31,908 bases of DNA from positions 1-31,908 of the forward strand of contig DATFYM010000032.1 in assembly GCA_035315065.1 (NCBI GenBank). Reading direction: 5' to 3'. Shown one piece after another: positions 14,858 through 24,333 of this stretch. Positions within the stretch are counted from its first letter, which is position 1, and each line of letters opens with the position of its first letter. The position numbers and the translations under genes were made by a program. Under the pieces are notes generated by a model. That model was not told where the DNA came from. It searched no databases and saw nothing but the letters and a program-made list of their open reading frames with translations. The stretch is from DATFYM01 sp035315065. Its GTDB lineage: Bacteria > Acidobacteriota > Terriglobia > UBA7540.

Positions 14858-15161
14858 TGTTTTTGAAGGGTTAGCACGAATCGCGGAATTCCCTTCCACC
14901 CGTATTCCACCCTGATTTCTCTCGTCGCAGTACAGCCAAAACCCCGCGTTGTCGTCAACCTCGGAGCATACGCGGCGCACTGTCGAGTCGGCCGGGCGTG
15001 ATTTGCGACCTCCCGGACCGTTGTGGCACTGTACTCAGTGCGTGGCGGACCTTGCGCCGATCGACCAAGAGATCAGCGAGCGGGGAGATGCGCCCCCTGG
15101 TTCTCAGGACGGGATGCTGGTCAACCGTGGGAGCGCGGGGGTAATATCGGACAGGTGTGAC
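14858..15161 (+). other. intergenic leader between tRNA-Val and the sensor kinase gene
   Basis: No gene is supported in these 304 bases, although the kinase frame is open upstream to 14949. A perfect 6-bp hairpin GCACTG-TACT-CAGTGC is at 15026-15041. No clear promoter boxes were recognised. Nothing shows whether the hairpin is functional. Confidence 0.4.
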
Positions 15162-18100
15162 ATGCGATCTTTTCTGGCCATAAGCCTGATACGCTCCTTC
15201 TGTGCGGCTGCGTGCTGCGTCTTGCTTACGCCGCAGGCTGAGGCATTCAATTCTAACAAGCCTCTTACCGAATACACGCATACAGTCTGGGCCCACAAAG
15301 ACGGCATCCCGTCCGCGTTCATTTACTCGATCGCGCAGACTCGGGACGGTTACCTTTGGCTGGCCACGACAGACGGACTTGTCCGATTTGATGGCGTCCA
15401 CTTTGTCCACTGGCGTCCCAAGACGGGCCATACGGCGCTTTTGGGCGTTGTACGGAGTCTGTGTGCGGGGCGGGATGGAGGTCTCTGGATTGGGACTGCC
15501 ACCGGCTTGGTCGGCCACATTCGTGGGGATGATCTGACAACCTTTTCCGTTGGGACGCAGGCAGAAGCAATGCTGGAGGATCGCGATGCTACTCTTTGGG
15601 TAGCCACAGAGAATCGTGTATTGCGATTCCGCGCCGCAACGCAAGAACAGAATGGTGCTGCGATTACACTACCGGGACCTCTCTTGTCCGGGCCGCTGCA
15701 GGATAAAAATGGTTCTATATGGTTTAGCACGGATAAGAGGGTGGTCCGCGTTGACCCTGGCGATGGTGATCTCCAGGGCCGGCTCGTGAAGATAGCAGAA
15801 GGCGAGTTTTGGCTGAGTAAAGACGCCAGCGAAGCCATTTGGATAACAAGCCCTAACGGGTTTAGTCGGCACGTAAATGAAGGGCAGACGTTGAGCCGAA
15901 TTGGGATGGCGACGAAGACCCTCAACGTCCACACTGTCCTGCGCGACAGCCAAGGAAACACCTGGATCGGAACTCTCGGACAAGGACTGGCGCGGCTGCG
16001 TGCAGCTTCATCGAAGTTGGAGGAGATCGAGAGGTTTTCGCAGCCTGACGGGCTCTCGGGGGACTTTGTGTGGTGTTTGCTGGAGGACCGCGAACACGAC
16101 GTCTGGGTTGGAACACAGAACGGCCTGAACCGTTTTCGCGACGAAAAGGTTACCACATTGACGCGGCGCGAAGGCCTGGCGAGCGACAATGTCGATGCAC
16201 TCGCTGCTGGGCCGGACGAGAGTGTCTGGGCTTCGACATCGGTCGGGGTCAATCGAATTGATGGCGAGCACCGCGATTTGTACCTCAAGGGCGTAAGTGT
16301 GTCCGGGTTGTTTGTCGATCGAGAGAATACACTCTGGGCGGGAACGAATCGGGGAGTGGCACGGATGGAGAACGGGAAGTGGCGATACTTTTCTGTGCCC
16401 ACGGGTATCCAACTGCCAGGCGTGACGGTGATCACGGAGGGCGATGGGAGCGGCGTCTGGCTTTTAGCCCCCCAAGAAGGACTGTACCGCTGGGCCAACG
16501 GCCGTATCACTGACTTTTCGCAAGAGCCGCTGTTGAAAGGCAAATCGATACAGGCGGCACAGGCTGACCCCTCAGGAAGAGTGTGGTTTGGACTCTATGA
16601 AGGAGGCGTCGTTGTTTTCGACGGGACCCGATTTCATGGTTACTCGGAATCCGATGGCTTGACAGGCGGATCCGTAAACGCGGTGTACATCGATGACCAG
16701 GCTGCCGTCTGGATTGCATCGGAGCGCGGGCTGAGCCGGTTTGACGGCCAGCGATTTTTCACCTGGAACACTGCAAACGGCCTTCCAGGAGAACGGGTAC
16801 TCTGGACCCTCGCGGACAGCGTTGGCCGGCTGTGGCTCGGCTATAGCACCGGAGTGGCGTGCGTGAGCCGGTCCGAACTCGACCGGGCGGCGCGAGACCC
16901 ATCGCACCGCGTGGCTTATCGTTTTCTCGACGATGGTGACGGCCTGAAAGGCAACCCGGACCGAGGCTGGCAATCGCCGGCCGTTCGAGCCAGTGATGGC
17001 AAGCTCTGGTTCAGGACTTCGGAAGGAGTCGCGATTATTGATCCGCGAGACCTGACGAGAAATCGGGTTGTCCCACCGGTTCACGTCGAGCGCTTGGCTG
17101 CCGACGGCGCGGTGATTGACATTACGCAGCCGGTTCGATTGCGGCCGTTGACCCGAGAGGTCGAGGTCAACTACACGGCACTCAGTCTCGCAGAGCCGCG
17201 CAACGTTCGGTTTCGCTACAAGCTCGAAGGATTTGATTCAGACTGGCGGGACGCTGGCGCGCGGCGCCAAGCGTTTTACACCAACCTGCCTCCTCATGCA
17301 TACCGCTTCCGCGTGCTAGCCTGCAACAACGATGGTGTTTGGAACGAGTCGGGCGCCACTCTGGAGTTCGATCTTCTTCCCGCATTTTTTCAAACGCAGT
17401 GGTTCCGTCTATGGTGCGCCTTGGTCCTGATCATGCTCGCTTGGGGCGTGTATCGTTTACGGGTGTGGCAGGCGACGAACCGCTTGAGGGACCGCTTTGA
17501 GGAGCGTCTGAGAGAAAGAACCCGGATCGCCCAGGAGCTGCACGATAGCTTGATTCAAGATGTTATGGGCATCAGTCTGCAAATCGAGGTTACCGACGAG
17601 TTGCTGCCAGCCGATTTCCCAGCCAAGCAAACGCTGGCGCGCGCCCTGGCTCTGTCTAAAGCGGCCTTGGATGCCGGGCGCCGTACGCTTAATGACCTGC
17701 GTACCGCCTCGTTGAGTGCCGCTGATCTGGTCCAATCCTTCTCGCTACTGGCGAAAGAATCTAAGAGAGACGCTGGAACCGAGATCGATGTCATCGTCGA
17801 GGGGCGCGAGCGCCCATTGAAAGCGGTGAGCGGCTACGACGTTTTGCAGGTTGGCCGCCAGGCTATCACCAATGCGCTTCAGCACGCCCATGCCAGTAAG
17901 ATTCATGTCCTGTTGAGTTACGGCGAGCGACTCTTGCAGATTCAGGTTCAGGATAATGGTTGCGGAATAAACGAGGAGACCGTAAACTTGCGGCGTCCAG
18001 GCCATTACGGAATCGCAGGAATGAAAGAGCGCGCCGAGCGGCTGGGTGGTAGTATTACCATCCGAAGTCGCGTAGGCGCGGGTACGGAAGTTAATTTGAC

Positions 18101-18281
18101 CGTTCCGACGCACCTCCTATATCAACATGATGCGCGTCGATCCGGTTGGCACTTTCGAGACCGCTGGCACGACGTAACCAGAAGGCTCGGAATTCGAAAG
18201 CCGAAGCGGGGCCACGGACCGCAGGTCACGCCTACGGAAAGCGGTCCCCAAACAGATGACCCGGACGAGACAGATTCATGA
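15162..18281 (+). CDS. beta-propeller sensor histidine kinase (Reg_prop/Y_Y_Y type)
   Basis: A 1039-residue membrane sensor kinase. Start at 15162 gives a signal peptide (MRSFLAISLIRSF..., cleaved near QAEA-FN) and has AGGTG upstream; longer frames lack one. Residues about 40-660 contain many two-component-regulator propeller repeats with motifs such as DGYLWLATTDGLVRFDG, GGLWIGTATGL and SVWASTSVGVNRIDG, forming a periplasmic beta-propeller pair. Residues about 670-740 are a Y_Y_Y domain (VNYTALSLAEP, RFRYKLEGFD). One membrane span is at 747-766. The cytoplasmic kinase has a HisKA_3 dimerisation box with H794 (AQELHDSLIQ), an N-box N904 (ITNALQHA) and D931 in QDNGCGI. The ligand is unknown. 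It overlaps its response regulator by 4 bases (ATGA). Confidence 0.92.
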   Translation: MRSFLAISLIRSFCAAACCVLLTPQAEAFNSNKPLTEYTHTVWAHKDGIPSAFIYSIAQTRDGYLWLATTDGLVRFDGVHFVHWRPKTGHTALLGVVRSLCAGRDGGLWIGTATGLVGHIRGDDLTTFSVGTQAEAMLEDRDATLWVATENRVLRFRAATQEQNGAAITLPGPLLSGPLQDKNGSIWFSTDKRVVRVDPGDGDLQGRLVKIAEGEFWLSKDASEAIWITSPNGFSRHVNEGQTLSRIGMATKTLNVHTVLRDSQGNTWIGTLGQGLARLRAASSKLEEIERFSQPDGLSGDFVWCLLEDREHDVWVGTQNGLNRFRDEKVTTLTRREGLASDNVDALAAGPDESVWASTSVGVNRIDGEHRDLYLKGVSVSGLFVDRENTLWAGTNRGVARMENGKWRYFSVPTGIQLPGVTVITEGDGSGVWLLAPQEGLYRWANGRITDFSQEPLLKGKSIQAAQADPSGRVWFGLYEGGVVVFDGTRFHGYSESDGLTGGSVNAVYIDDQAAVWIASERGLSRFDGQRFFTWNTANGLPGERVLWTLADSVGRLWLGYSTGVACVSRSELDRAARDPSHRVAYRFLDDGDGLKGNPDRGWQSPAVRASDGKLWFRTSEGVAIIDPRDLTRNRVVPPVHVERLAADGAVIDITQPVRLRPLTREVEVNYTALSLAEPRNVRFRYKLEGFDSDWRDAGARRQAFYTNLPPHAYRFRVLACNNDGVWNESGATLEFDLLPAFFQTQWFRLWCALVLIMLAWGVYRLRVWQATNRLRDRFEERLRERTRIAQELHDSLIQDVMGISLQIEVTDELLPADFPAKQTLARALALSKAALDAGRRTLNDLRTASLSAADLVQSFSLLAKESKRDAGTEIDVIVEGRERPLKAVSGYDVLQVGRQAITNALQHAHASKIHVLLSYGERLLQIQVQDNGCGINEETVNLRRPGHYGIAGMKERAERLGGSITIRSRVGAGTEVNLTVPTHLLYQHDARRSGWHFRDRWHDVTRRLGIRKPKRGHGPQVTPTESGPQTDDPDETDS

Positions 18282-18907
18282 GGGACGCCGGCAAGATACG
18301 AGTGCTATGCGTGGACGACCATCCCGTCGTCCGCGAGGGGATAGCGGCAATTATCAATCTACAGGGGGACATGATCGTAGCTGGCGCGGCTGCGACCGGA
18401 AGCGAGGCGCTGGAACAATTTTCCAAGTTACGCCCGGATGTGTCTCTGGTGGATCTGCAGTTGCCCGACATGAGCGGCTTTGACTTAATCAAGAGAATCA
18501 GAGACAAGTCTCCCAACGCCCGCATCATTGTCCTGAGTTCCTACGAAGGTGATGTCGACATCAAACGCGCGCTGGAAGCGGGAGCGCAGGGATATCTGGC
18601 AAAGGGAATCGTCCGGAACGAACTACTGGAAATCATCCGCAGCGTTCATGCAGGAAAGCGGCGCCTTCCTGCTGCGGTTGCCCAAAAGCTGGCCGAGCAC
18701 GTCGCTGATGAGGCAATGAGCTCGCGCGAGCTCGAGGTGTTGTCACTGATGGCCGCTGGAAAGCGAAACAAAGAGATCGCGAGCGAGCTCTCGATAGCGG
18801 AAGATACCGCGAAGATGCACGTACGAAATATTCTTTCCAAGCTTCAGGTCAACGACCGCACCGAGGCGGTTACCATCGCACTCCGCCGAGGCATCATCCG
18901 CCTTTAG
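18278..18907 (+). CDS. NarL/LuxR-family response regulator
   Basis: A 209-residue response regulator. Receiver domain 6-120: acidic pair D13-D14, phospho-acceptor D59 (SLVDLQLPD), conserved Ser at 87-88 and K109 (YLAKG). LuxR-type helix-turn-helix at about 147-207 (SSRELEVLSLMAAGKRNKEI ... KMHVRNILSKLQVNDR). The ATG overlaps the kinase stop (ATGA), so it is translationally coupled with and surely the partner of that kinase. Targets are unknown; the efflux operon starting 300 bases downstream is the nearest candidate. Confidence 0.94.
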   Translation: MRDAGKIRVLCVDDHPVVREGIAAIINLQGDMIVAGAAATGSEALEQFSKLRPDVSLVDLQLPDMSGFDLIKRIRDKSPNARIIVLSSYEGDVDIKRALEAGAQGYLAKGIVRNELLEIIRSVHAGKRRLPAAVAQKLAEHVADEAMSSRELEVLSLMAAGKRNKEIASELSIAEDTAKMHVRNILSKLQVNDRTEAVTIALRRGIIRL

Positions 18908-19210
18908 CACGAGTGACATAAATGGTTGCGCATCCGAATTCATTTTGGATTTTGGATATTTTGGATTTTGGATTGAAGAACCCGCTGTGATCGTGCCTCT
19001 CTTCAATCCAAAATCGAAAATCCAAAATCCAAAATAGACGCCCCCCGCGACTTCGGTCATCCTATATAACACCCTTTCGAGCACCCCTCCATACACCCAA
19101 AATAGCTATCGGCCACACACCCACTTTGGCGTTTTAGCGCCGCTAGCGACAGGCGTAACTTGGTCCCAGACGCGAGTTCTGTGAAAGGGTTCGCGTCGTA
19201 GGAGGCCGAG
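18908..19210 (+). other. intergenic region between response regulator and DoxX-like gene
   Basis: No gene in 303 bases. The first half holds the TTTTGGA-word inverted repeat (18942-19035). The second half has CCTATATAACACC near 19070 and GGCGTTTTAGCGCCGCTAGCG around 19125-19145, which may hold promoter or operator sites but has no clear -35/-10 pair. A strong ribosome site (AGGAGG) is at 19200. Confidence 0.4.
18942..19035. repeat. TTTTGGA-word inverted repeat
   Basis: Left arm 18942-18978 reads ATTTTGGATTTTGGATATTT and continues with the same words to GATTGAAG. Right arm 19001-19035 (CTTCAATCCAAAATCGAAAA onward) is its reverse complement with small differences. The loop is 22 bases. It lies 35 bases after the stop of the response regulator and could act as a transcription barrier. 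Confidence 0.88.
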
Positions 19211-19654
19211 TTGGACAGGCTTTACTCAAGGTTTCCCGCTGGCAGCGTTGGATTGGCTCTTCTTCTCTTGAGGCTGGTCGACGGGGTCGGGCTAGCTGGG
19301 GAAGGGGTACGCCTCTTCACCCCTGCACGAACCTCGTCGGAGCCCACGAGCGCCCTCCTTCTCAGCTTTGTGATCGTCACGACCGCGGTCATGTTGATCC
19401 TCGGTTTGCGAACATCTTTGGCAGGCTGTGCTGCTGCCATTTGCACACTCGGAACGGCGCTGTACGTCAGACAGCGCTTAAACCTGTTAAGCAACGAGAT
19501 GGAGGCGTGGCTATTCCTGTTCGCTCTGGTGTTTTCCTTATCGAGCGCGCTCGCTCTGCTGGGTCCCGGCGGCTATTCGCTGGACGCTCGTCTCTCCGGA
19601 TGGCGAATGATCAAGTTGTCGTCTCGGCAGTCGACTTCAAAGGACGCAGATTGA
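19211..19654 (+). CDS. DoxX-like small membrane protein
   Basis: A 147-residue protein starting with TTG, with AGGAGG 6 bases upstream. It has about four hydrophobic segments (near residues 13-30, 48-65, 70-85 and 98-118). The end LLGPGGYSLDARLSGWRMIKL-type sequence (about 115-135) resembles the end of DoxX-family membrane proteins. The identification rests on this end motif and topology only, so the family is tentative. It is 77 bases before the RND pump gene and may be co-transcribed with it. Confidence 0.65.
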   Translation: MDRLYSRFPAGSVGLALLLLRLVDGVGLAGEGVRLFTPARTSSEPTSALLLSFVIVTTAVMLILGLRTSLAGCAAAICTLGTALYVRQRLNLLSNEMEAWLFLFALVFSLSSALALLGPGGYSLDARLSGWRMIKLSSRQSTSKDAD

Positions 19655-19731
19655 TATGAAAGTGTTTCAATAACTTTGCTTGCGGCCTCGGCAGCTCGAC
19701 TCGGCGCTAAGCAACCGAAAAGAAGGTGGAT

Positions 19732-22700
19732 ATGTGGATCGTTAAACTTGCCCTCTCGCGGCCCTACACGTTTGTGGTGATGTCGATACTCATCGTGATC
19801 ATGGGGGCACTCGCCATCGTCCGAACCCCAACCGATATTTTTCCGAACATCGACATTCCAGTGGTCAGCATCATCTGGAACTATAACGGTCTCGTGCCTG
19901 AGGACATGAGCGATCGCATCGTCAGCGTCACCGAGCGAAGCCTTACTACAACCGTTGATAACATCGAGCACATCGAGTCGCAGTCGCTGAATGGAATTGC
20001 TGTGGTTAAAGTGTTCCTGCAGCCGACCGCGAACCTTCAACAGGGCATCGCACAGATTACGTCGAATTCTGAGACCCAACTTCGGCAGTTGCCCGCGGGC
20101 ACGACGGCGCCGCTCATTATTGCCTATAGCGCATCGAGTGTCCCCGTTCTCCAGTTGGCTCTTTCCGGGAGCGGCCTTTCAGAGCAGCAACTGAATGACT
20201 ATGGCCTGAATTTCATACGGACGCAGCTCATCACCGTGCCTGGGGCAGCGGTGCCTTATCCTTATGGCGGCAAACAACGTCAGGTAATGGTGGACCTGAA
20301 CACGACGGCGTTGCAGTCGAAGGGCCTGTCAGCGCTGGATGTGGTCAACGCGATCAGCGTGCAAAACCTGATCCTGCCCACAGGAACGTCCAAGATCGGC
20401 TCCCGCGAATACGATGTTTCCATTCCCAATGCAGCACCGCAGACGATTGCGGACCTGAACCGAATCCCTGTTAAGACGATAGGCGGCACAACTATCTACC
20501 TCAAAGATGTGGCCTGGGTACGCGACGGCTTTCCCCCGCAAACCAATATCGTGCGCGTGAACGGGCAGCGCTCAGTATTGCTGACGATCCAAAAGGCGGG
20601 GAATGCGTCAACGCTGAGCGTGATCGCGGGCATTAAGGCCCTTCTGCCTCAAATCAAAACGACGGTTCCGCCCCAACTACAGATAGCGCCCCTGGCCGAT
20701 CAGTCGATTTTTGTTCGTAGCGCGATCAGCGGAGTCGTCAGGGAAACGCTGATTGCTGCGTGCCTCACCGCTTTCATGATTCTCATTTTTCTGGGCAGTT
20801 GGCGAAGCACCGTTATCATCGCCACCTCGATCCCTCTGGCTATCCTCACCTCCATCATTGTGTTCAGTGCGATCGGAGAAACGATCAATATCATGACCCT
20901 CGGAGGGCTCGCTCTGGCGGTCGGCATCCTGGTAGACGACGCCACGGTCGAGGTCGAGAACATCAATCGCAACCGGGAGGCGGAACCAGAGAAGGACATG
21001 GACGAAGTTGTCCTGGACAGCGCGTCGCAAATTGCAACACCTGCCTTCGTCTCCACGCTGTCGATCTGCATTGTGTTTGCTCCGATGTTCTTGCTATCCG
21101 GCGTGGCACGGTACCTTTTCGTGCCGCTCGCCGAAGCAGTGGTGTTTGCTATGTTGGCCTCGTACCTGCTTTCACGGACGATTGTTCCGACTATGGCCAA
21201 GTACCTGTTGCGCGGAGATAAAATGGAAGCGAATGTTTCTGCCGCCAGCCGCAATCCGCTGGTCCGGCTTCAGAAGCGTTTTGAGGAGGCCTTCGAAACA
21301 TTTCGTCGGAGCTATCGCAGCCTGCTGGAAATTTGTCTCCATCACCGACGCGCTTTCCTGATTGGGTTCTTTGCGGTCTGCGTCGGCTCACTGGCAATCC
21401 TCGTTCCTTGGCTGGGTCAGGACTTCTTTCCCAGCGTGGACAGCGGCACTTTCAAGCTTCATCTGCGGGCTCCCACCGGAATGCGCATTGAGGAAACGGC
21501 CAACCTTTGCGATCGGGTCGAGCAGTCGATTAAGCAGCAGATTCCGGCAGGCGAAATCCAGAGCGTCATTGACAATATCGGCTTGCCGTACAGCGGCATC
21601 AATCTCTCTTACAGTAATTCGGCACCGGTGGGAACGTCGGACGCCGACATTCTTGTGACCCTGTCCGCCAAACACCATCCCACCGACAACTACGTTCACC
21701 AACTTCGTCTGACACTTCCCAAACAGTTCCCGGGTGTTACGTTCGCTTTCTTGCCCGCTGACATGGTGGCGCAGATTTTGAATTTTGGCTTACCAGCTCC
21801 GATCGATGTTCAGGTGGTGGGAAGCGACCTGGAGGGAAACCGGCGCTACGCCGATGAGCTGCTCGGAAAAATGAGATACGTTTCAGGAATGGCTGATCTG
21901 CGAATCCAACAGCCCTTCGACGAGCCTTATCTGCGCCTCAGGGTCGAACGTACCAAAGCAGAAGAGCTTGGCTTTACGGCTCACGATATTGCGCAGAATC
22001 TGCTGGTATCACTGAGCGGCAGCTTCCAAACTTCACCCACGTTCTGGGTTGACCCCAAGGACCGTGTCAGTTACCAGATCGCGACCGAGACCCCGCAATA
22101 CCGCACTGACACGTTGCAGGATGTAGAGAACATTCCCATCACCGGCACAGACCCGACCGCCCCTCCCTCGATCATGGCCAGCCTGGTGTCGATGCAACGG
22201 GGAGCAGGAATGGCAGTGGTTTCTCATTACAACGTTGCGCCGGTGATTGACGTCTTTGGCGCCGTCGCAGGGCGCGACCTGGGTGGCGTGGCCGGCGACA
22301 TCAACAAGATTATTGATGGCACACGCCAACAATTACCGCGCGGTTCTCGGGTGGTTGTCCGCGGGCAGGTTCAGACGATGCGATCCTCCTACATCGGCCT
22401 TCTGAGTGGACTGGCGTTCTCGATCGTGCTCGTATACCTGCTGATCGTCGTCAACTTTCAGTCCTGGCTGGATCCTTTCATCATGATTTCCGCGTTGCCC
22501 GCGGCACTCGCCGGGATCGCCTGGTTCCTATTTATAACGCACACGACTCTGAGCGTACCCGCACTCATGGGAACCATCATGTGCATGGGCGTCGCAACCT
22601 CAAACAGCATCCTGGTGGTGAGCTTTGCCACGGAAAAGATGGTGGCAGGAAGTGATTCCGTCAGCGCGGCACTCGCGGCAGGCTTCACGCGTTTTCGACC

Positions 22701-22911
22701 CGTGCTGATGACTGCCCTGGCCATGATCATCGGCATGATGCCAATGGCTCTCGGGCTGGGTGACGGCGGAGAACAAAACGCTCCGCTTGGCCGGGCCGTC
22801 ATTGGAGGGCTACTCTTCGCGACCGTTTCGACGCTGTTCTTTGTCCCGGCTTTTTTCAGCGTTCTGCAGAGTTCAAGCCGGCATCCGGCCCAAACCGGAA
22901 ACGGGGACTAA
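19732..22911 (+). CDS. RND efflux transporter, AcrB/HAE1-like pump
   Basis: A 1059-residue inner-membrane proton-driven pump, the usual length for RND exporters. Start at ATG 19732 fits AAGGTGG five bases upstream and the family N-terminus MWIVKLALSRPYT; a GTG six bases earlier is possible. It has an initial TM segment, a large periplasmic loop, a first TM bundle with GGLALAVGILVDDATVEVEN containing the proton-relay pair D402-D403, a second periplasmic loop and a second TM bundle (GIAWFLF, GTIMCMGVATSNSILVVSF, TALAMIIGMMPMALGLGDGG). It belongs with the adaptor and outer-membrane genes that follow. Substrate class (drugs, solvents, metabolites) cannot be told; heavy-metal type CusA is unlikely from the loop sequences. 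Confidence 0.93.
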   Translation: MWIVKLALSRPYTFVVMSILIVIMGALAIVRTPTDIFPNIDIPVVSIIWNYNGLVPEDMSDRIVSVTERSLTTTVDNIEHIESQSLNGIAVVKVFLQPTANLQQGIAQITSNSETQLRQLPAGTTAPLIIAYSASSVPVLQLALSGSGLSEQQLNDYGLNFIRTQLITVPGAAVPYPYGGKQRQVMVDLNTTALQSKGLSALDVVNAISVQNLILPTGTSKIGSREYDVSIPNAAPQTIADLNRIPVKTIGGTTIYLKDVAWVRDGFPPQTNIVRVNGQRSVLLTIQKAGNASTLSVIAGIKALLPQIKTTVPPQLQIAPLADQSIFVRSAISGVVRETLIAACLTAFMILIFLGSWRSTVIIATSIPLAILTSIIVFSAIGETINIMTLGGLALAVGILVDDATVEVENINRNREAEPEKDMDEVVLDSASQIATPAFVSTLSICIVFAPMFLLSGVARYLFVPLAEAVVFAMLASYLLSRTIVPTMAKYLLRGDKMEANVSAASRNPLVRLQKRFEEAFETFRRSYRSLLEICLHHRRAFLIGFFAVCVGSLAILVPWLGQDFFPSVDSGTFKLHLRAPTGMRIEETANLCDRVEQSIKQQIPAGEIQSVIDNIGLPYSGINLSYSNSAPVGTSDADILVTLSAKHHPTDNYVHQLRLTLPKQFPGVTFAFLPADMVAQILNFGLPAPIDVQVVGSDLEGNRRYADELLGKMRYVSGMADLRIQQPFDEPYLRLRVERTKAEELGFTAHDIAQNLLVSLSGSFQTSPTFWVDPKDRVSYQIATETPQYRTDTLQDVENIPITGTDPTAPPSIMASLVSMQRGAGMAVVSHYNVAPVIDVFGAVAGRDLGGVAGDINKIIDGTRQQLPRGSRVVVRGQVQTMRSSYIGLLSGLAFSIVLVYLLIVVNFQSWLDPFIMISALPAALAGIAWFLFITHTTLSVPALMGTIMCMGVATSNSILVVSFATEKMVAGSDSVSAALAAGFTRFRPVLMTALAMIIGMMPMALGLGDGGEQNAPLGRAVIGGLLFATVSTLFFVPAFFSVLQSSSRHPAQTGNGD

Positions 22912-22944
22912 GTGCTGCATTTCACAAAGTACGGCGAGAATGCA

Positions 22945-23040
22945 ACCGGGGTTCGGGATTCGGGGTTCGGGGTTCGCACAACAAATCCCGAATCGCAATA
23001 TTCCTCGGCGAATCCCGAAACCCGAACCCCGAAACCCGGA
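22945..23040. repeat. GGTTCGG-word inverted repeat between RND pump and adaptor genes
   Basis: Left arm 22945-22978 (GGGGTTCGGGATTCGGGGTT onward) and right arm 23011-23040 (AATCCCGAAACCCGAACCCC onward) are reverse complements with small differences. A further short AATCCCGAATCG word is in the loop. It occupies half of the 183-base gap; the adaptor frame is open through it but has its start after it. Confidence 0.87.
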
Positions 23041-23094
23041 ATACGTCACCGTAACGATGAATCCAGAACTAAGCGCCAACGGAGTGGAGGCACT

Positions 23095-24333
23095 ATGTTG
23101 ATTCAAATTGAAAATGACGGACAGGTCGGCGGGCAAACACTCCCGTTGAATGATGTGGAAGTCGGGAAGCGCCCGCGCAAACCCCGGCTGAGCTTGACGA
23201 GTTTGGCGAGCGTGGCGATGGCGTTGGTCGTGGTTGCCGCCCTCCTGGTAACCGGCATCCGGTCCCGTGTCAAGGCCCGCAACACCTTAGGCGCGGAGAC
23301 AGCTCAGGTGGCTCTACCGGCAGTGTCGGTGGTATCGCCGAAACGAACCGCGCCCGCCCAGGAGATCATCCTTCCGGGAAATATACAATCATTCATCTCC
23401 TCTCCGATTTATGCGCGGACGAATGGGTATCTGAAGCAGTGGTACGTCGATATCGGAGCGCACGTCAAGCAGGGCCAGTTGCTTGCCGTCATTGACGCTC
23501 CGGAAATCGACCAGCAACTGGAGCAATCGCTCAGCAACCTCAATACCGCCAAGGCGAACCTTGCGCTTGCCGAGATCACCAAGAACCGTTACCAGGCGCT
23601 ACTGAATACTCACGCTGTTTCCCAGCAGGACGTCGACAATGCAGTGGGCGCCTATAACGCCAATAAGGCGATCGTGGAGACCAGCCAAGCCAACGTCAAG
23701 GAGGTTCAGGCACTGCAGTCTTTTGAAAAGATTTACGCTCCGTTCGACGGCGTGGTGACAGCCCGGAACACCGATATCGGCGACCTGATCAATTCCGGCA
23801 GCAGCAGCGCGGTGAGAACCGATCTCTTTCACATCGCTCAACCGGGAACGTTGCGTGTTTACGTAAACGTGCCAGAGGAATACTCGCGAGGGGTGAAGGT
23901 CGGCATGACAGCAGGTCTCGATCTCGCTGAGTTTCCAGGCCGCACATTTCGGGGGAAACTGATTCGAACTGCCGACGCCATCAATGCGACCACCCGCACC
24001 TTGCTGATTGAAATCGATGTGGACAATCCTGCGGGCACGCTGCTCACGGGCTCTTATGCAGAGGTCCACTTGGCAGTCCCGACGCAGGGTTCTACCTACC
24101 TGCTTCCAGTGAATACTCTGATATTCCGCTCGGAGGGTTTACGTGTCGGCGTTGTGAGAGATGGGAAAGCGGTGCTCACTGCGGTGACTCCTGGACACGA
24201 TTTCGGCAATGAGATAGAGATTGTCGCCGGCCTCAAGGCAGGCGATCAAGTCATCGTCAACCCGCCAGACTCCATTGTTTCCGGACAGCAAGTCCAAATT
24301 GTTCAGGCAACATTGCCGGGAGATATCCAATGA
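23095..24333 (+). CDS. RND efflux periplasmic adaptor (membrane fusion protein)
   Basis: A 412-residue adaptor linking the pump to the outer-membrane channel. Start 23095 has GGAGG five bases upstream; the open frame back to 22912 is repeat-derived. One membrane segment at about 37-54 anchors it to the inner membrane. Barrel-lipoyl-hairpin order is visible: YARTNGYLKQWYVDIGAHV and KQGQLLAVIDAPEID (lipoyl half, about 100-140), a coiled-coil hairpin (QQLEQSLSNLNTAKANLALA ... QANVKEVQAL, about 140-215), then APFDGVVTARNTDIGDLI (second lipoyl half). A beta-barrel with LRVYVNVPEEYSRGVKVG and a membrane-proximal domain (AVTPGHDFGNEIEIVAGL, GDQVIVNP) follow. The stop overlaps the next start (ATGA). 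Confidence 0.92.
   Translation: MLIQIENDGQVGGQTLPLNDVEVGKRPRKPRLSLTSLASVAMALVVVAALLVTGIRSRVKARNTLGAETAQVALPAVSVVSPKRTAPAQEIILPGNIQSFISSPIYARTNGYLKQWYVDIGAHVKQGQLLAVIDAPEIDQQLEQSLSNLNTAKANLALAEITKNRYQALLNTHAVSQQDVDNAVGAYNANKAIVETSQANVKEVQALQSFEKIYAPFDGVVTARNTDIGDLINSGSSSAVRTDLFHIAQPGTLRVYVNVPEEYSRGVKVGMTAGLDLAEFPGRTFRGKLIRTADAINATTRTLLIEIDVDNPAGTLLTGSYAEVHLAVPTQGSTYLLPVNTLIFRSEGLRVGVVRDGKAVLTAVTPGHDFGNEIEIVAGLKAGDQVIVNPPDSIVSGQQVQIVQATLPGDIQ

Noticed and set aside
15026..15041. GCACTG-TACT-CAGTGC hairpin as a regulatory site of the kinase gene
   Set aside because: A 6-bp stem occurs by chance often, and there is no T tract or nearby promoter to give it a role.
15350..16543. Minus-strand open frame of 397 codons opposite the sensor kinase
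   Set aside because: The translation is Ser/Pro/Arg-rich without motifs and opposes strong propeller repeats.
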